Assembly: GCF_028389875.1 (NCBI RefSeq)
Contig: NC_084670.1
Span: 37,971,333-38,035,332 of the forward strand
Length of the DNA stretch: 64,000 nucleotides
From: Rhea pennata
Lineage: Eukaryota > Chordata > Aves > Rheiformes > Rheidae
Direction of reading: 5' to 3'
The position numbers and the translations under genes are program-made. Positions 1 through 12,079 of the stretch are shown piece after piece; position 1 is the stretch's first letter; every line of letters starts with the position of its first letter. The notes beneath the pieces were generated by a model, which was not told where the DNA came from, made no database searches, and worked only from the letters and a program-made list of their open reading frames with translations.

Positions 1-1250
1 CACCGTGTCACCAGGGAGACCTTCCTGTGATATGTCACATCCCACTGTGACCTCAGCTCGCGTCACTTGGGGGCTCAGTAGGTCATTCCCATGGAGATGG
101 CACAGCGAGGGAGAGAGCAGAGAGATTTCCCCTCACATCCTGTAAAGTAGTCACCTCCCCTCACCCCAGTTAAGTTCCAAATCTTTCTAATAAACCCTTC
201 AGGAACATCTCCAGATGGTGCCGAAGGATGTGAAATATTTAAAATGAAGCACTAGAGGGATCATTTTAGGATCCTGCACGAACAGGTCTCTGCACTGGGC
301 AGACCTCTACAGGAAGCTGGGGCTTGGGGGTTGGATTGGAGGTTGACACCTTTCAAAGACAGGATCACAGTCATATGGCATCCACATGACAGCACAAAGT
401 CTGACCACACACTGACATGCTTTTAGTGAGCTTCAAAACTGGTTTATTCTGTGGTTCGCTTTTGGTGAGCTTCAAAACTGATAACTACTGTGGGTCACTC
501 TCTTTGTAGAAGTAGGCTGTAGAACAGCATAGGACAGGATGTGGTCTTCCTCCCTGAAGCACCACACCAGATTCTTTGTTTTTAAAAGTGCTCAGCAAAG
601 CTTTTCGTCTGCAGTGCTTGAGGTGGAGATGAGATACCACAAAAGAGCAAACATCATCCAGAGAGCTTTACCAGGGACGCTGGTCCTTCTCAGGCTCCAA
701 AGCCATAGGGGAGATCAGGTGGAAAATCTGGGGAAGTGTTCCCCTTTCCCATGAATTTTGTCCAGTTTTTCTCCTAGTTGAGCTTAGGGAAAGCAGTTCT
801 CATATTTGGACCTCTGTTGGCCCCAGGCTTTTCAGCATCACCTCAGGGCAGTGCTTCTCCCCTGGGTACAACCCCTGACACCTTGCGTCCCCCTGGTGCC
901 CTGCCTCTCCTGGGAAACTGTACTGCCTGGATCTTCCACCGCACCTGCCTCTCCTGGGAGACTGTACAGCCCTGGCTCCCTGAATCCTCCACATTTTTGA
1001 GTCTGGGCTTCTGAGGACATGCCCACAGACTGCAGTGTTGCTGTCCAGGCTCCGGTGAAGAGCTTGTAAGACAGTGCTGCACCTCAGGACCTGCATTTTG
1101 GCTCATTTAGGTGTTTGCAATGGCAGCAGCTCCCATCTCTGCAGCTGCTGGAGTTTGAGAATGTCCCTACAACAAGCCTTCCTGCTCTTCCTTGTCTTTG
1201 CACTGTCCTGGGGTGACTCTTACAGGAAGGCTCCATCCCCCTTGAATACT
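1..1250 (+). repeat. Low-copy repeat U, copy a
   Basis: This is one of at least six related blocks in the window (others at 2,020-3,620, 10,600-11,139, 15,140-17,110, 50,100-51,930 and 52,690-54,165). Shared marks are a TGACCT...AGGTCA pair followed by CCATGGAGATGG (48-100), a TAATAAACCCTTCAGGAAC stretch and a GTGAGCTTCAAAACTG segment, here duplicated about 40 bp apart near 426 and 464. It has no coding signature and I do not recognise it as a named transposon. It may be ancient duplicated OR-cluster DNA. Confidence 0.75.
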
Positions 1251-1257
1251 GTGAGAG

Positions 1258-1915
1258 ATCACAGAATCACAGAATGGTTGACACTGGAGAGGACCTTTGG
1301 AGATCCTCTGGTCCCATCCTCCTGCTCAAGCACAGTCAACTAGAGCATGTTGGACAGGATTTTCTCCAGGTGCCTTTTGAATATCTCCAGAGACAGAGAC
1401 TCCACAGCCTCTCTGGGCAACCTATTCTAGTGTTCCGTCACTCTCACCATAAAGAAGTTCTTCCTTATATTCAGGAGGAACTTCCTGTGTTTCAGTTTTT
1501 GCCCATTGCCTCTTGCCCTGTCACTTGGCACCACGGAGAAGATTCCAGCCCCATCCACTTAACACCCTTCCTTAAGGTCTTTATAGACATTGATAAGATC
1601 CCCTCTGAGGCTTCTCTTCTCCAGGTTAAACAGGCCCAACTGTCACAGCTTTCCTTCATAAGAGAGATGCTCCAGTCCTTTAATCATTTTTGTAGCCCTA
1701 TGCTGTACTCTTTCCAGAAGTTCCCATGTTTCTCTTGTACTGGGAATCCCAGAACTGGACACAGTACTCGAGATGAGGCCTCACCAGGGCTGAGTAGAGG
1801 GGCAGGATCACCTCCCTCAACCTGCTGGCAACAGTCTTCCTAATGCACCCCAGGATACCATTGGCCTTCCTGGCCACAAGGGCACATTCCTGGCTCAGAG
1901 AGGTGGGCCTTTCCA
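1258..1915 (-). mobile_element. CR1 LINE, 5'-truncated
   Basis: Read on the minus strand this is the 3' part of a CR1 retrotransposon. The tail with repeated ACAGAATCAC units is at 1,258, followed by the reverse complement of the end of ORF2 (GGCAACCTATTCTAGTG, CCAGAACTGGACACAGTA, CTGGCCACAAGGGCACATT). Several stops and indels break the frame. The same insertion, at the same place, is in the other duplication copy (51,939-52,592), so it predates the duplication. Confidence 0.9.
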
Positions 1916-2019
1916 GGTCACTGTAAAAGGAAGGACTCCTTTACTTCTTTGGGTGCCTTATTCAGCCCTTGGCACCGCCTAGATGATGCTGTGATCCTCA
2001 GACCTGCACCTTTAGCTTT

Positions 2020-3620
2020 CTGCCCTGTCTACTTTGTGTCTACGCAAGCAGAAGGAAAGCTGGGCAGTATTCACGGGAAAGGGGAAAATTTCCTCGGATT
2101 TGCTTCCTAGTCTCCCCCGTGGCTTTGGAGACTGGCATGGACCAGGGACCCAGATAAAGCCCTGTGAATGATGTGTATTAAGGGCACGTTTGCTCTTTTC
2201 TGGCATCTCCTCTCCCTCTCAAGCACCGCGGACGAAGAAACTTTGCTGAGCACTTTTAAAAACAAGGACAAAGCTTGCACCCTGTCCCATATTGACCTGC
2301 ATCCTTTTATTCTACACAAAACAGCCACCCACAGGAGAAACCAGTGTTGAGGTTCACCAAGGCATCTCAGCACCTGGTCACACTTTATGCTGTCATGCGG
2401 CATGCCACATGACTTTGATCCTGGTCTTTGAAAAATGCCAAGCCTCAATCCAGCCCCCAAAGCCCAGATTCCTGCACAGGTCTACCCAGTGCAGACCAGT
2501 CAGGTCAGGAGCACAACAGTGACCTCTCTAGAGCCTTATTTTAAATATTTCACAGCTTTTGTCACCATCTGGTGATGTTCCTGAAGGATTTATCAGAAAT
2601 TTTTGGAAAATAACTTAGATGAGGGGACATATTCCTTTCCAGAACATGATGAGAAATCTCTCTGCTCTCTCCCTGGCTGTGCCATCTCCATGGCGATGAC
2701 CTACTGAGGCCCCACGTGACATGAACTGAGGTCACAGTGGGACATGACACATCACAGAGTGGTCTCTCCCATGCCACAGCAGTGTCCTCACTTTCCTGTG
2801 AGCCCTGGGTGCTGCTGGGCATTGCTGTCACACTCCACCACTGCCCTTCAGAGCTGGTCCATGGGAAGGAGCAGGGACAGGAGGAAACAAGGTCACATTG
2901 ATATTGCTCATCAACAGGCAGATGAACAACGGACATGTTGGAGAGAATTTTGGGCTGAAAAGACAGGAAGACCATCCTTCCTCCCTGGATGGAGAGAAAG
3001 ATGAGAGCAAGGAAGCAAGGCAGATGGAGGCCTCCTGGACTGATACCATCTACTTGCATTCCATTTCCTTTTTCCCAAGGCTCCTGCACCTCTCCAGCAA
3101 GGGTAAGGGCTTTGGGAGCTCCTTCCTGAGGTGTTGTATAAAGACTGTGAACTACAACAACGGCTGTGGATCCTGGGCTGTGAGGGTGGCTGGACAGTGT
3201 GGGGGCTGCCACAAGAGCCCTGCCTGAGGGTCCCATCTGGCTCAGGGGACAACCCTGGGGCAGCCCAGCCTCCTGAGTCCCAGGGGTGGGGCTGCCCTGA
3301 GCCCCAAGGCTCCTGTGGGGCCAGCTCCATCCTCTCATGGTAGGAGGCTATCCAAGGCCAGTGTTCCTTGGGTGTGAGTCCCCATTTGGGAATTGGCTCT
3401 GACAGGAAATGTGTCCTGTGTCCTGGAAGCTGGGGTGTCCTGCAGATCCTGTGGGGCTATATGTGTCTACTTCTTTAGGAGAACTAGTACTCCTTCCCCT
3501 TGTATCCTTTTATGCTTCCAACTTGTCAGAGCATGTTTTGGTCTCAGAGATGTTGTCCCCAGATGGCCACAGCCCCTGTCCTCCTGCAAAAGGGGGTCAA
3601 ACCTCTGCACCAAAAAGTCT
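2020..3620 (-). repeat. Low-copy repeat U, copy b (inverted)
   Basis: The reverse complement of this segment follows the order of copy e (50,100-51,480) closely, including the TGACCT/AGGTCA core at 2,682-2,734 and the ATACACATCAT end. Its right side (3,345-3,620) matches the reverse complement of 15,150-15,460, so copies b and d share a longer unit. Open frames in it (for example 258 codons on the minus strand from 3,338) overlap in all frames and look accidental. Together with copy a it makes an imperfect inverted pair around the CR1. Confidence 0.75.
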
Positions 3621-6600
3621 GTTTGCGAGGGCAGCTTGGAAACAGATGGAAGTGCCATCCCCATGTCATAGGTCCTCCACAGATCCACCATCTCTAGCAA
3701 CCTCCCCGGCCTGCTACCTTCCCCAAGAGATGCACACCAAATACCTGAGCCTGGCACAAGCACACACGGTCATGGGAGAGGAAAAGTGCTGCCATTCAGC
3801 GACTGTGTGTGAACGGGCAGTGTGGGAACACACAACCATGTGCTTGTGGGGCAAATGCAGGTGTCCTGGGAAAGGCACCAGGACATGGAAGGTGCAAGAG
3901 AGAAGAGACCAGGGTGTTCCCTGTGTTGCATGGGCACACTGGGGGAGCTGCCACAGGGCCATCGTCCTAGACCAGCCCCACACAGGTCTCTGTATCCTGA
4001 CAGAGGGGAAAATACGAGCCTTGCAAGGCCCCTCTTTTCCCAGAAAATCCTGGAGTACAGCTCTCTGCTGACCCCCGTGTGGGGCATAGCCCAGGATGGG
4101 CAAGAGTTGGGTGCTCAGACCCCCTCCCCCTCCAGACTCTGGGGGGTCATTTAAGAGTCATTTGATAATACTCCAGCCCTTTCTGTGTGTGAGGTCTCTG
4201 GTGGCAGCTCCAGCTGAGCTCTGCCTTTCCTCACTCCATCCCTGCATGCACAGACAGAATCTTGATGCTCTCCCTAGGCAGCCTGGCCACCTTCCACCCT
4301 CTGTGCACTTCCACCTTCACACCCTGAGTGCTGGTGCTGGTGGCAGGACAGATGTGGAGGATCCCCGACAGCAGTTCCTGCAGGAGCTCCCCAGGGAAAT
4401 GCTGTTCCCAGCCCCACCTCAGCCCCAGCTGCAGCATGACAGAGGGGAGCTGCCCTGTCCCAGTCCACCCTGATGGTGCCAGTTCCACCTCAGGCTGCTC
4501 CTGAAAGTCTCCAGCACAGCCCTGGAGGGAGCTGGAGTTGCCTCAGGCCCCAAGGTAGTCTGCAGGCAGGAGGGCTTGACTTGGGTACAGCAGCGGTGGT
4601 GGTGAGAGCAGAGGCAGGAGCAGGGAAATTGGGGTGAAGACCCCTGCCCTCAGCTGCATGGCTGGGACACTCAACAGCTGATGTCTTTGTAGCTGGCCAG
4701 GCCCCAGCTGCGGGGCAGATCCCTGCTTGAGGACAGCAGCATCAGAATCGTCATGGGCTCCAGTGTAGCTGTGACTGTGGGGACAGAGCAGACCTAGGCA
4801 CATGCAACTGCAAAGGCTGGCGGTGGAAAAGGCAGTGTGGGGCTGGTGAAGGCCCTCTCTCTTCTCTCCATGGGGAAGAGAGTCCCCAGGCAATCCTGGA
4901 GTCCACCTTAGCCTACAGGAGGGGAACACATGGAGGGTGGAAGAGGCAGACAGAGCCTCTGGGAGCAGGGGTGTAAGGGAGTTTTCCAAAGCCCAGGTCT
5001 GAGCCCGGGACCTTTGGATCTTCCCTCAACACTCTCCCAGAAGTCTCGGTCTGCTCTGCCCTAGGTGCTCTCCTCCCCCTGCCACCCATGCTGATGCAGA
5101 GACAGAGGAGCAAGAATTCATGGAATTGCAGAAGAGTTTTGATGGGAAGAGACCTCTGGAGGTCTCCAGTCTGACCTCCCACACAAAGCAGGGCTGAGTG
5201 GAGCCCTCCAGTCCTATCTGGCCACTGCTGGACTGTACCTAATGCCAATTATTAGCCCCAAACCTGCTCTGCTCCTCTTGTCCAGGCAGTGTGGGACAGC
5301 ACCTCTTGACAGTGGGTCACTTCCCTGACTGCCTTGCCAGTACCCTTGACTCCTGGCTCCCCTTCCCGCATGGAGCAGCCTCACTCCTGCTGCTCCCAAC
5401 AGCACCTTCTTTGTAGGAGGAACCCTGTCCCAAATGGTTCATAAGTAGGTGAGTGGTATCAGAGAAGGACCTTCTCTCCTGACTTTTCATCGTATAATCA
5501 GGCCCAGGCAGTTGCCCTTGCTTTTCCATCCACTGAAGAGTCTCTGTTCAATGTTACCTGAGTAGGGGGCCAAATCTGAAATTCTCCTCACATCTTTACA
5601 TTGGCTGTCAGGCAAGAGTTTCTGCATGGATACAGCAGCCACTTCTATACCCACAACGTTCTCTGTGTCATGCTTGGGTTGCAGCTTTCCTGGCCAAGGC
5701 TTTCTAGACTGTAGTGAGGTGACAGGGCCGAGGTAGAGATGAGGAATTAGGTCAGCAGGACAAGGACAGGGTCAGGTCAGGACTTGCGAGGTGTGGGGCC
5801 AGGCACAGCCAAGCCCCACAGCGTTACTCAGGCCAGGCCCATGGAAAAGGGCAGCAGCTCCCCATCAAGGGGGATGAGGTCCTGCAGTGAGGCCTGTCAC
5901 TGTCTCCCGTGTTCTTGAGCCCAGCAGATCCTCCTCCTTGTCTGCCTGAAGCCCCTCTATGCCCACCTTGCTGCTGTGAACAGCATGAAAGCCCTGGCCT
6001 TGCGGCACCTCCGGCAGTTCCTGCTGCCCCGGAAACAGCACTGCCTGCCCTGAGGTGATACACAGAGGAATCAAGCTCTCCTTCTCTTTTCCTGTCTCTG
6101 AATACTGCCCTGCTATTTTACTGTGATGTCTCTGCTCCCCAGAGAACCTTTCTCCTGGTCAGAGTATCCATGCTGGCCTGGCCATTCCTGCACCCCTGCT
6201 CTGTGCTCCCCGCAGTGCCCCAGGGTGGCGGAGGCTGGTGGATCAGTCCACCAGCACTGGTCACTCAGAGATGAGCCGTGAATCCAACCCTCAGTCCCTA
6301 ACAGATCACATTGGGACTCTGAGCTCACCCCCCATATGCTATGTTCACAAGGAGAATGCCAGATTCCTTAATGGTGCATTCCCATGAGAATATTTTTGAC
6401 TCTGTCTTCTGAAGAAAGACCAGACTACAGGTACGTCACAGAGGAGATCCCCTTTTATTATGGAAATTATATTGTGGAAGCCAGGTATGCTGTGAGGGTC
6501 CTCAGGGCCTGCTTCTGTCTGAGCTCACAGAAATGCACACAGAAGCACCATGTTACAAGAAGAGGACTTAGGCCATATACACACATGAGAACGGAGCAGA

Positions 6601-7090
6601 ACAGTGTGGAAAAGAGGAGAAAAGGCCTAAAAAGAAAAACTCATGCTTCTTTTGGTGGATGTTTCTCCAAGAAAGTTGCAGCCCCCCTGCAAAGATTGCC
6701 ATGAGGAAAGGCCTGCTGTGACAGTTTGGAAATGGTGCTGTGCAGCAGAAGGTCTGTTCGCAGAGACTTTGAGCAGACTCTCCTCCCCTTCATTCCTGCT
6801 CTGCTTTGAGTGTTGGAGCTCTGTAGAGGGAAGGGATCAGCCCACGGTGACAGCTGGCTGCCAGCCTCACAGGAGAGGGATGTGAGATCACACTCTGACT
6901 GTGGCCAGGGGAGCTGAGCTCTCCTAATGGACACAGGACCCATGGTCTCACCTCATCGGTATTTATCTGAGCCTGACTCTGGGCCCCTGAGCTCCCTTGG
7001 TGTCACTACCAAAAGAGACACTGCAAAGGGAAACTCCTCTCATTGCACTGGGGGCATCCAAGCGAGCTCAGCCTTGCAGGCTGTGATGTT
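3621..7090. repeat. Non-coding block shared with 54,166-56,930 and 43,540-45,440
   Basis: No gene is supported here. The sequence occurs three times: here, in the right duplication copy, and as a more diverged relative at 43,540-45,440 (for example the GCTGCCATTCAGC stretch near 3,790 and CCCCTTTTATTA near 6,450). A short minus-strand CR1-like tail lies at about 5,115-5,215. Positions 6,227-6,911 are missing from the right copy, but part of them (6,380-6,860) is present in the third relative. So the right copy has a deletion. Confidence 0.7.
5115..5215 (-). mobile_element. Short CR1-like 3' end fragment
   Basis: The order 'AATTCATGGAATTGCAG ... GACCTCTGGAGGTCTCCAG ... CTGACCTCCCAC ... AAAGCAGGGC' resembles the minus-strand 3' end of a CR1. 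The homology stops quickly. Equivalents lie at 44,327-44,420 and 55,635-55,735. The assignment is tentative because the piece is only about 100 bp. Confidence 0.45.
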
Positions 7091-7094
7091 CCTC

Positions 7095-7641
7095 TGTTAG
7101 AGTTATACTGATAAAACCCTCAAATACTTAACAAGACTCAAGGACAAGGGAGAGAGGCTCTCGTAAAACAGTCTTGCAAAGCGCAACCAGCTCCAGCCGA
7201 ATAACCTTGAGAAAACCACAAGATTTTGAAGAATGTGAGGAGTCGACAAGACAAAAGCAGCAGAACAACCCAGAGTAACCTAGAAGTTCATTAAGGCTTA
7301 TTAACATACTAAACTACACACCCTTAAATGAATAATGAGACGGAAATGACATGATAATGATGTTACCACCTTCTTCTCTGCTTCTTAAGCTAATGAACAG
7401 GAATGTTAAAGCACAAATGCAGAGTGAATATGTGATGTAATAAAACTGTAACCAATAGAAAAAATATATATAAAGCACTCCCTGAAAAGTGTGTGTAACT
7501 AAAGAAAGAGAAAGGGAGAAGGTGTGCTAGCTTTGTGGATCTATCACCTAGCACCCATCTCTGTGCAGAAATGAAATAAACAAGTATCTCGACCCAGTGT
7601 TGCTTGCACACCGGGTAACAGCACCCAGTTTTGGGACAACA
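7095..7641 (+). mobile_element. Solo LTR (547 bp) with CCTC target duplication
   Basis: It begins TGTTAGAG and ends GGGACAACA, giving TGTT/AACA inverted ends, and is flanked by CCTC on both sides (7,091-7,094 and 7,642-7,645). Inside are a CCAAT box (AACCAATAG), a TATA element (TATATATAAAG) and, further on, AATAAA, in the order expected of U3-R-U5. A 4-bp target duplication is usual for gammaretrovirus-like elements. No internal viral sequence adjoins it, so it is a recombined solo LTR. It is unrelated in sequence to the LTRs of the 19-kb ERV. The equivalent in the other copy is 56,934-57,480. Confidence 0.8.
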
Positions 7642-7849
7642 CCTCCATCTGTGCCGATGAAGAGAGAAGCCGGGCTTCCTGCTTCAACATAGTCTCTGGG
7701 TCCAATTCAAATGAGAGATTTCTGGGGAGATGGAGTATGAACTGAATTTTTTGTTTGTTTTTAACATGGATGCAAAAGAGACAAGAAAGAAATGCACAAC
7801 ACATAGCCTTGACTCTAGACATCCTAGTGAGTGAATGCACGTGGGCCAG

Positions 7850-8777
7850 TTATTGGTGCTGACCTTGTACCCATTGGATGAGTTTCCTCAATGAGCTCCT
7901 TGTTCCTCATGCTGTAGATGAGGGGGTTCACTGTTGGAGGCACCACCACGTACAGAACAGCCACTACCAGATCCAGAGGTGGGGAGGAGAGGGAAGGCGG
8001 CTTCAGGTAAGCAAAAAATGTTGTGCTGACAAACAGGGAGACCGCAGACAGGTGCGGGAGGCACATGGAAAAGGCTTTGTGCTGGCCCTGCTCAGAGGGC
8101 ATCCTCAGCACAGCAGTGAAGACCTGCATGTAGGACACCATGATGAAAATGAAACACCCTCAGCCTAAACAGGCAGTAATCACAATAAGCCCAACTTCTG
8201 TAAGGTAGGTGTCTGAGCAGGAGAGCCTGAGGATCTGAGGGATCTCACCGAAGAACTGGTCCACTGTGTTGCCTTGGCAGAGAGGTATGGAAAATGTGTT
8301 GGCAGTGTGCAGGAGAGCATTGAGAAAACCACTGGCCCAGGCAGCTGCTGCCATTTTGACACAAGCTCTGCTGCCCATGATTATGTTGTAGTGCAGGGGT
8401 CTGCAGATGCCGATGTAGCAGTCATAGGCCATGACTGTGAGAAGAGAATACTCTGTTGAACATAAGAAAATAAAGAAAAAGACTTGAGCAGCACATCCCA
8501 AGTAGGAAATGCCTCTGGTGTCCCACAGGGAATTGACCATTGATTTGGGGACAGTTACAGAGATGGCACCAATGTCCAGAACAGAGAGACTGAGGAGGAA
8601 GAAGTACATGGGGGTGTGCAGGTGGTGGCTGCAGGTTACTGCTTTGATGATGAGGCCGTTGCTCAGGAGGGCAGCCAGGTAGGTGCTCAGGAAGAACGAG
8701 AAGTGCAAGAGCTGCAGGTCCCGTGTGTCTGGGAATGCCAGGAGGAGGAACTCGTTGAAGGAGCTGCTGTTGGACAT
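7850..8777 (-). pseudogene. OR14-like olfactory receptor pseudogene, left copy
   Basis: The product would be an odorant G-protein-coupled receptor of the ciliary membrane. From the ATG at 8,777 the frame reads a class II receptor of the OR14 (bird gamma-c) type: an NSSS start with an N-glycosylation site, HTPMYFF in the first loop and TM2, SCSDTYL, and after the break KAFSMCLPH and NPLIYSMRN. The frame is stopped by TGA at 8,160-8,162 (codon 206, in TM5), and an 8-bp loss near 7,890 shifts the tail. The MAYDRY motif reads MAYDCY, and a conserved loop cysteine (FFCEIPQ) is glycine. The expected C-terminal stop lies at 7,850. Compared with the right copy (57,689-58,624) it is more decayed. It cannot make a full receptor. 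Confidence 0.95.
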
Positions 8778-10565
8778 TATTTCCCACTGGCCATGGGGAA
8801 CGATTCAAGGAGGAAAAGATAGGGACAATTTAGGAAAGACTTAAAAAAAAAAAAACAAAACAAATAAAAAGAAATTAATAAAATTTTACATTTCTTATTA
8901 AAAATCTGACATTGCATCTCTTTATTTGTGAGTAGCTCTGACACTCAGTTTCTGTCAAATGAAATCCACTCGTCTTGTGGCAGGGCTTTTCAGCATCTTC
9001 ACATCACTTCTCAAGAATGATGGTTACAGAAATGAGTTTCAGGGATTTGCCCAGCTGGGTATGCCACCTCACTGGTGATGACATTTCAGGGCAGATCTCC
9101 GCCCCTTTGTGGGGCAGCGTGAGATGGGCTCGTGGCAAGAGAGATCCCCTCTCCTCTGCCAGAGGTCTGGCTGCAGAGGAGGGGGCTTATAGCCTGGACC
9201 CCGTGGCTGCCAGGGCAGGGACTCTTCTGAGTGGGAGGGGAGAAACTGGAGGCTTGCTCAGAGGAAGGTGTCTGCATCAGAGGGACTGACCTTCACTTGG
9301 CCAAATCCATCCTCCCATGATGATTCTGTTCGCAGTTCCCTTTCATTCTGCAGCTGTTCCTGCTGCCTGGAGCTTCCTCTGTCCCAACATTTTTTCCCTG
9401 TCAGTGCTCACAGACCCTGTCACACCCTGTGTATGCTCAGTTCTGCCCTACATAAACCTCTCAGGACTGGGCACTGTCCAAGGGCATCTCTGTGCATGCA
9501 GGTCCTAAGGAGTAGGTCACAAAAGCCCTGAGAAGTCCATAAAGATGCTGCTGGTGCTGCTGTAGGGGGAAGTGGAGTTGAAGGGGTTTGCTGATCTTTC
9601 AGAGCTGTTGATCTCTGAGAGTGAAGATTTGTGAATCCTAGTTTCTTGACAAAAGAGGAAACACTTTCCCTTTTTCTTCCTGTCAAAATTAGGAAACTGA
9701 AAGCCCTGGAAGGAAACCTCCTTCCCTTTTTCAGTAGCCTTTTCTTCACCTTCCTCTGCAGTGCAAGGACACTGCTCTGAATCACAGCTCTGGGCACACC
9801 TGGGTGCATATCCCAGCTTCACAGCCCTGCAGCCGTCCTTGGGAGAAAGTAGCAGCATGCCCTACGCTGTGGCAGTGTGGCAGGGGATCGCTACTCTGAA
9901 GAATCTTGCCCTCCTCTACAAAGGAGAGTGATCCTTGAGGGATGTGAAAGGTTTAGGAGACCCTTCCAGGAGCCTCCACAGCATTGCCCTGCACCAGAGA
10001 CTTACCGTTTCAAGGGCTGTGAAGATTTCTCCTACAAGGAGCTCTCCTCTGTCCTCACACTCAACACAACCGTTCACTTCTCTCTGTCATGTCTCATCTC
10101 ACATCAGCAGCAGGAGGCAGTGCCCGCAGCCCTGCTGCTCTTTGCAGAGGATCTAATGCTGCACAGAGCTGTGCTGCCAGTTTGCCATCAGCCCCCTCTG
10201 TCCCTGAAGCCTGGCTCTGCTCAAGGGCAGGGGCCCAGCTGAAGGCATGACTTCTTCTATCCCTTGGGCTCCCTCCCCCCTGGGAAATGTTCACGGAGAT
10301 AAAGCAAACTAATCACCTTTGGCCCCTCTCTAAACAACACAGAGAGACCAGTTACAGCTTTGTCAGTTGTTTCATCAGAGGATGGTTATCTACAAGAGGT
10401 GGAAAAATCCCACCCCTGGATATCTATATTCCCATGTCTTAAATAGGTAGGACACCTAGATGGGGACAAGAAGGGAGCTCATTACCCTTGGTTCAGGTTT
10501 TCATTCAGATGACACAATCTGGGCATTGCATGCCCGTTTAGAAGGCCCTGGGCTGGAGTAGAAGT
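8778..10565. other. 5' flank of the OR14 pseudogene; no gene seen
   Basis: This is upstream of the minus-strand OR14 pseudogene. A pyrimidine-rich stretch ending in CCAG lies about 10-40 bp before the ATG and could be the usual OR 3' splice acceptor. The rest has no coding signature and is shared with 58,625-61,265, except for about 820 bp (58,889-59,708) found only there. The junction is at TTTCAGGGATTT (about 9,046). Confidence 0.6.
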
Positions 10566-10599
10566 GGGGCATAGCCCGGATGGGCAAGGGAGCATCAAC

Positions 10600-11139
10600 G
10601 GGAGCTCTTTCTGGTGCCACGGCAGAACTCTCATTTCCCTAAAAGACCTGGGCACTGCTGGGCACTTCTCATGCACTTCCCACCATTGCCCTTAGGAGCT
10701 GCTCCACAGCGAGGAGTGGGGATGGGAGATATTGGGGCCACGCTGGGGCTGTTCCCTCACAGACAGAGGCACAGGGACCTCTTGAAGACAAGTTTTGGGT
10801 GATGAGGCGGGAAGAGCGTACTATTTCCCTGGATGAAAAGGTGAGCTGAGAGCAAGGGAGTAAGCAAGATAGAAGGCTGCTGGACCAAGACCATTAGCCT
10901 GGACTGCTGTTCCTTGTTCCCAATGGTCCTGAGGCTATTCACCAAGCATAAGAGCTTTGAGAGCTCCTTCCCAAGGTGTCACACAAAGACACAAGAGCCC
11001 TACCTGAGGGTCCTATCTGGCTCCAGGGACAATGTGGCAGGCAGAACTCCTGGGTCCTGTGGCTGAGGCTGCCCTGAGCCCCAGCTCTATCCACTAATGT
11101 CAGGGAGCAATGCTGGTTCAGGTTTTCCTGGGCATAGCC
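10600..11139 (-). repeat. Left arm of a near-perfect inverted repeat (repeat U, copy c)
   Basis: The reverse complement of 10,601-11,130 matches 15,477-16,005 with two mismatches seen when compared line by line (near 10,711 and 10,611). Outside, at GGGAGCTC on one side and CTATGCC on the other, identity drops sharply. The arm covers the left half of repeat U only. Its 62-codon open frame (10,757-10,945) is identical to the one at 15,661-15,849 because the DNA is identical, and it is not evidence of a gene. Confidence 0.95.
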
Positions 11140-12079
11140 ACCTCCTGCTAGTGTATGAAGTACTCAGGGAAGTCAGACACGCTGGAATAGCCAAATGTGA
11201 CTGCATGTCTTAAACTCTTTATTTGTACTTCAGAAATAACAGTGGGACATCTGTGCTCCTAGCTCTCTTGGGAACCGACTGCTTACAGCTGTGTGTCTTG
11301 GGTGGCATGTCTCTCACCACTTCTCCCCAGTGCGGAAGGTGAGCAGCCCACTGGTTGCTCCCATGGGAGACAGGTGAAGCTTTCCCCCACCTGCAACCAT
11401 ATGGCTGTTGCTTCCTCTCCCTCTCTTCAGAGAGAGCAAGAGAGGGGGGACAGAGCAGCTTCCATAAAATGCTAGCAACAAACTCTCTCCAGACACAAGA
11501 GCCATTGGGACAGGTCTATGCAGCAGCAGGGGACTAGCAGTTTCCCAGGGTGTGTCCTCAAGGCAGGAAAAATCAACAGGAACTTAGAGACAACTGGTCA
11601 TCCGTTAGAAACAGCCATGAGTCTGCCTGTCTGCACAGCTCTTTGGATCACCACACCAAAGCCACAGGCAGGACAAATCCCCAGAGCCATTCCCTTCAGG
11701 ATGCAGGACACTCGCCACTTGCACACTCCCCAGGCACTGCTCTGCTCACTGCCTTCCCTTGGCTGCTCAGCCCAGACACACACGAAAGCTCTTGTGGTGA
11801 CACCAGAAGGTGGCCAAGGCACTCTGGGCTCACAAGGCATGTGGAAAAACCTGAGCACAAGACCGGGGCCACAGCTGGCTCCTTGGGCAATGCTGCTGCT
11901 TTCAGAGGGAAGGATGCTGCTCCCTGTGGGCACAGCAGACTGCTGCCTCGTCCCTGGACCCCACCATGCCATGAACCTCCACCTGGGGACAATGGTTAGG
12001 GGATTTGTTTTGTAATGCTGAAGTTACAGACACAATTCAGAAACGCTTGGAGGTCCTGCAGGTCTCCTGAGCACAAAGC
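11140..12079. other. No gene seen; spacer of the inverted repeat, first part
   Basis: I see no conserved domain, repeat family or RNA gene here. Open frames of 124-165 codons overlap on both strands between 11,518 and 12,015, which is typical of GC-rich non-coding DNA. Confidence 0.5.

Larger units (their letters stand above)
1..10565. repeat. Left copy of a 10.6-kb direct segmental duplication
   Basis: This stretch matches 50,668-61,265 in the same orientation across nearly all of its length. Matching landmarks are 538 with 51,205, 2,012 with 52,692, 5,214 with 55,733, the solo LTR, the OR14 pseudogene and 10,500 with 61,200. By eye identity is in the mid to high nineties over most parts. 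The right-hand match ends near 10,565, after GGCCCTGGGCTG. The left end lies outside the window. Relative to the other copy it keeps about 680 bp at 6,227-6,911 and lacks about 820 bp after position 9,046. Confidence 0.93.

Noticed and set aside
1274-1843. 189-codon plus-strand frame
   Set aside because: It is the antisense of a CR1 element.
2562-3338. 258-codon minus-strand frame
   Set aside because: It lies in repeat U; the right copy (53,273-53,897) has different frames, and several overlapping frames are equally long. No domain.
10757-10945. 62-residue frame identical to 15,661-15,849
   Set aside because: Identity is explained by the near-perfect inverted DNA repeat, not by protein selection.
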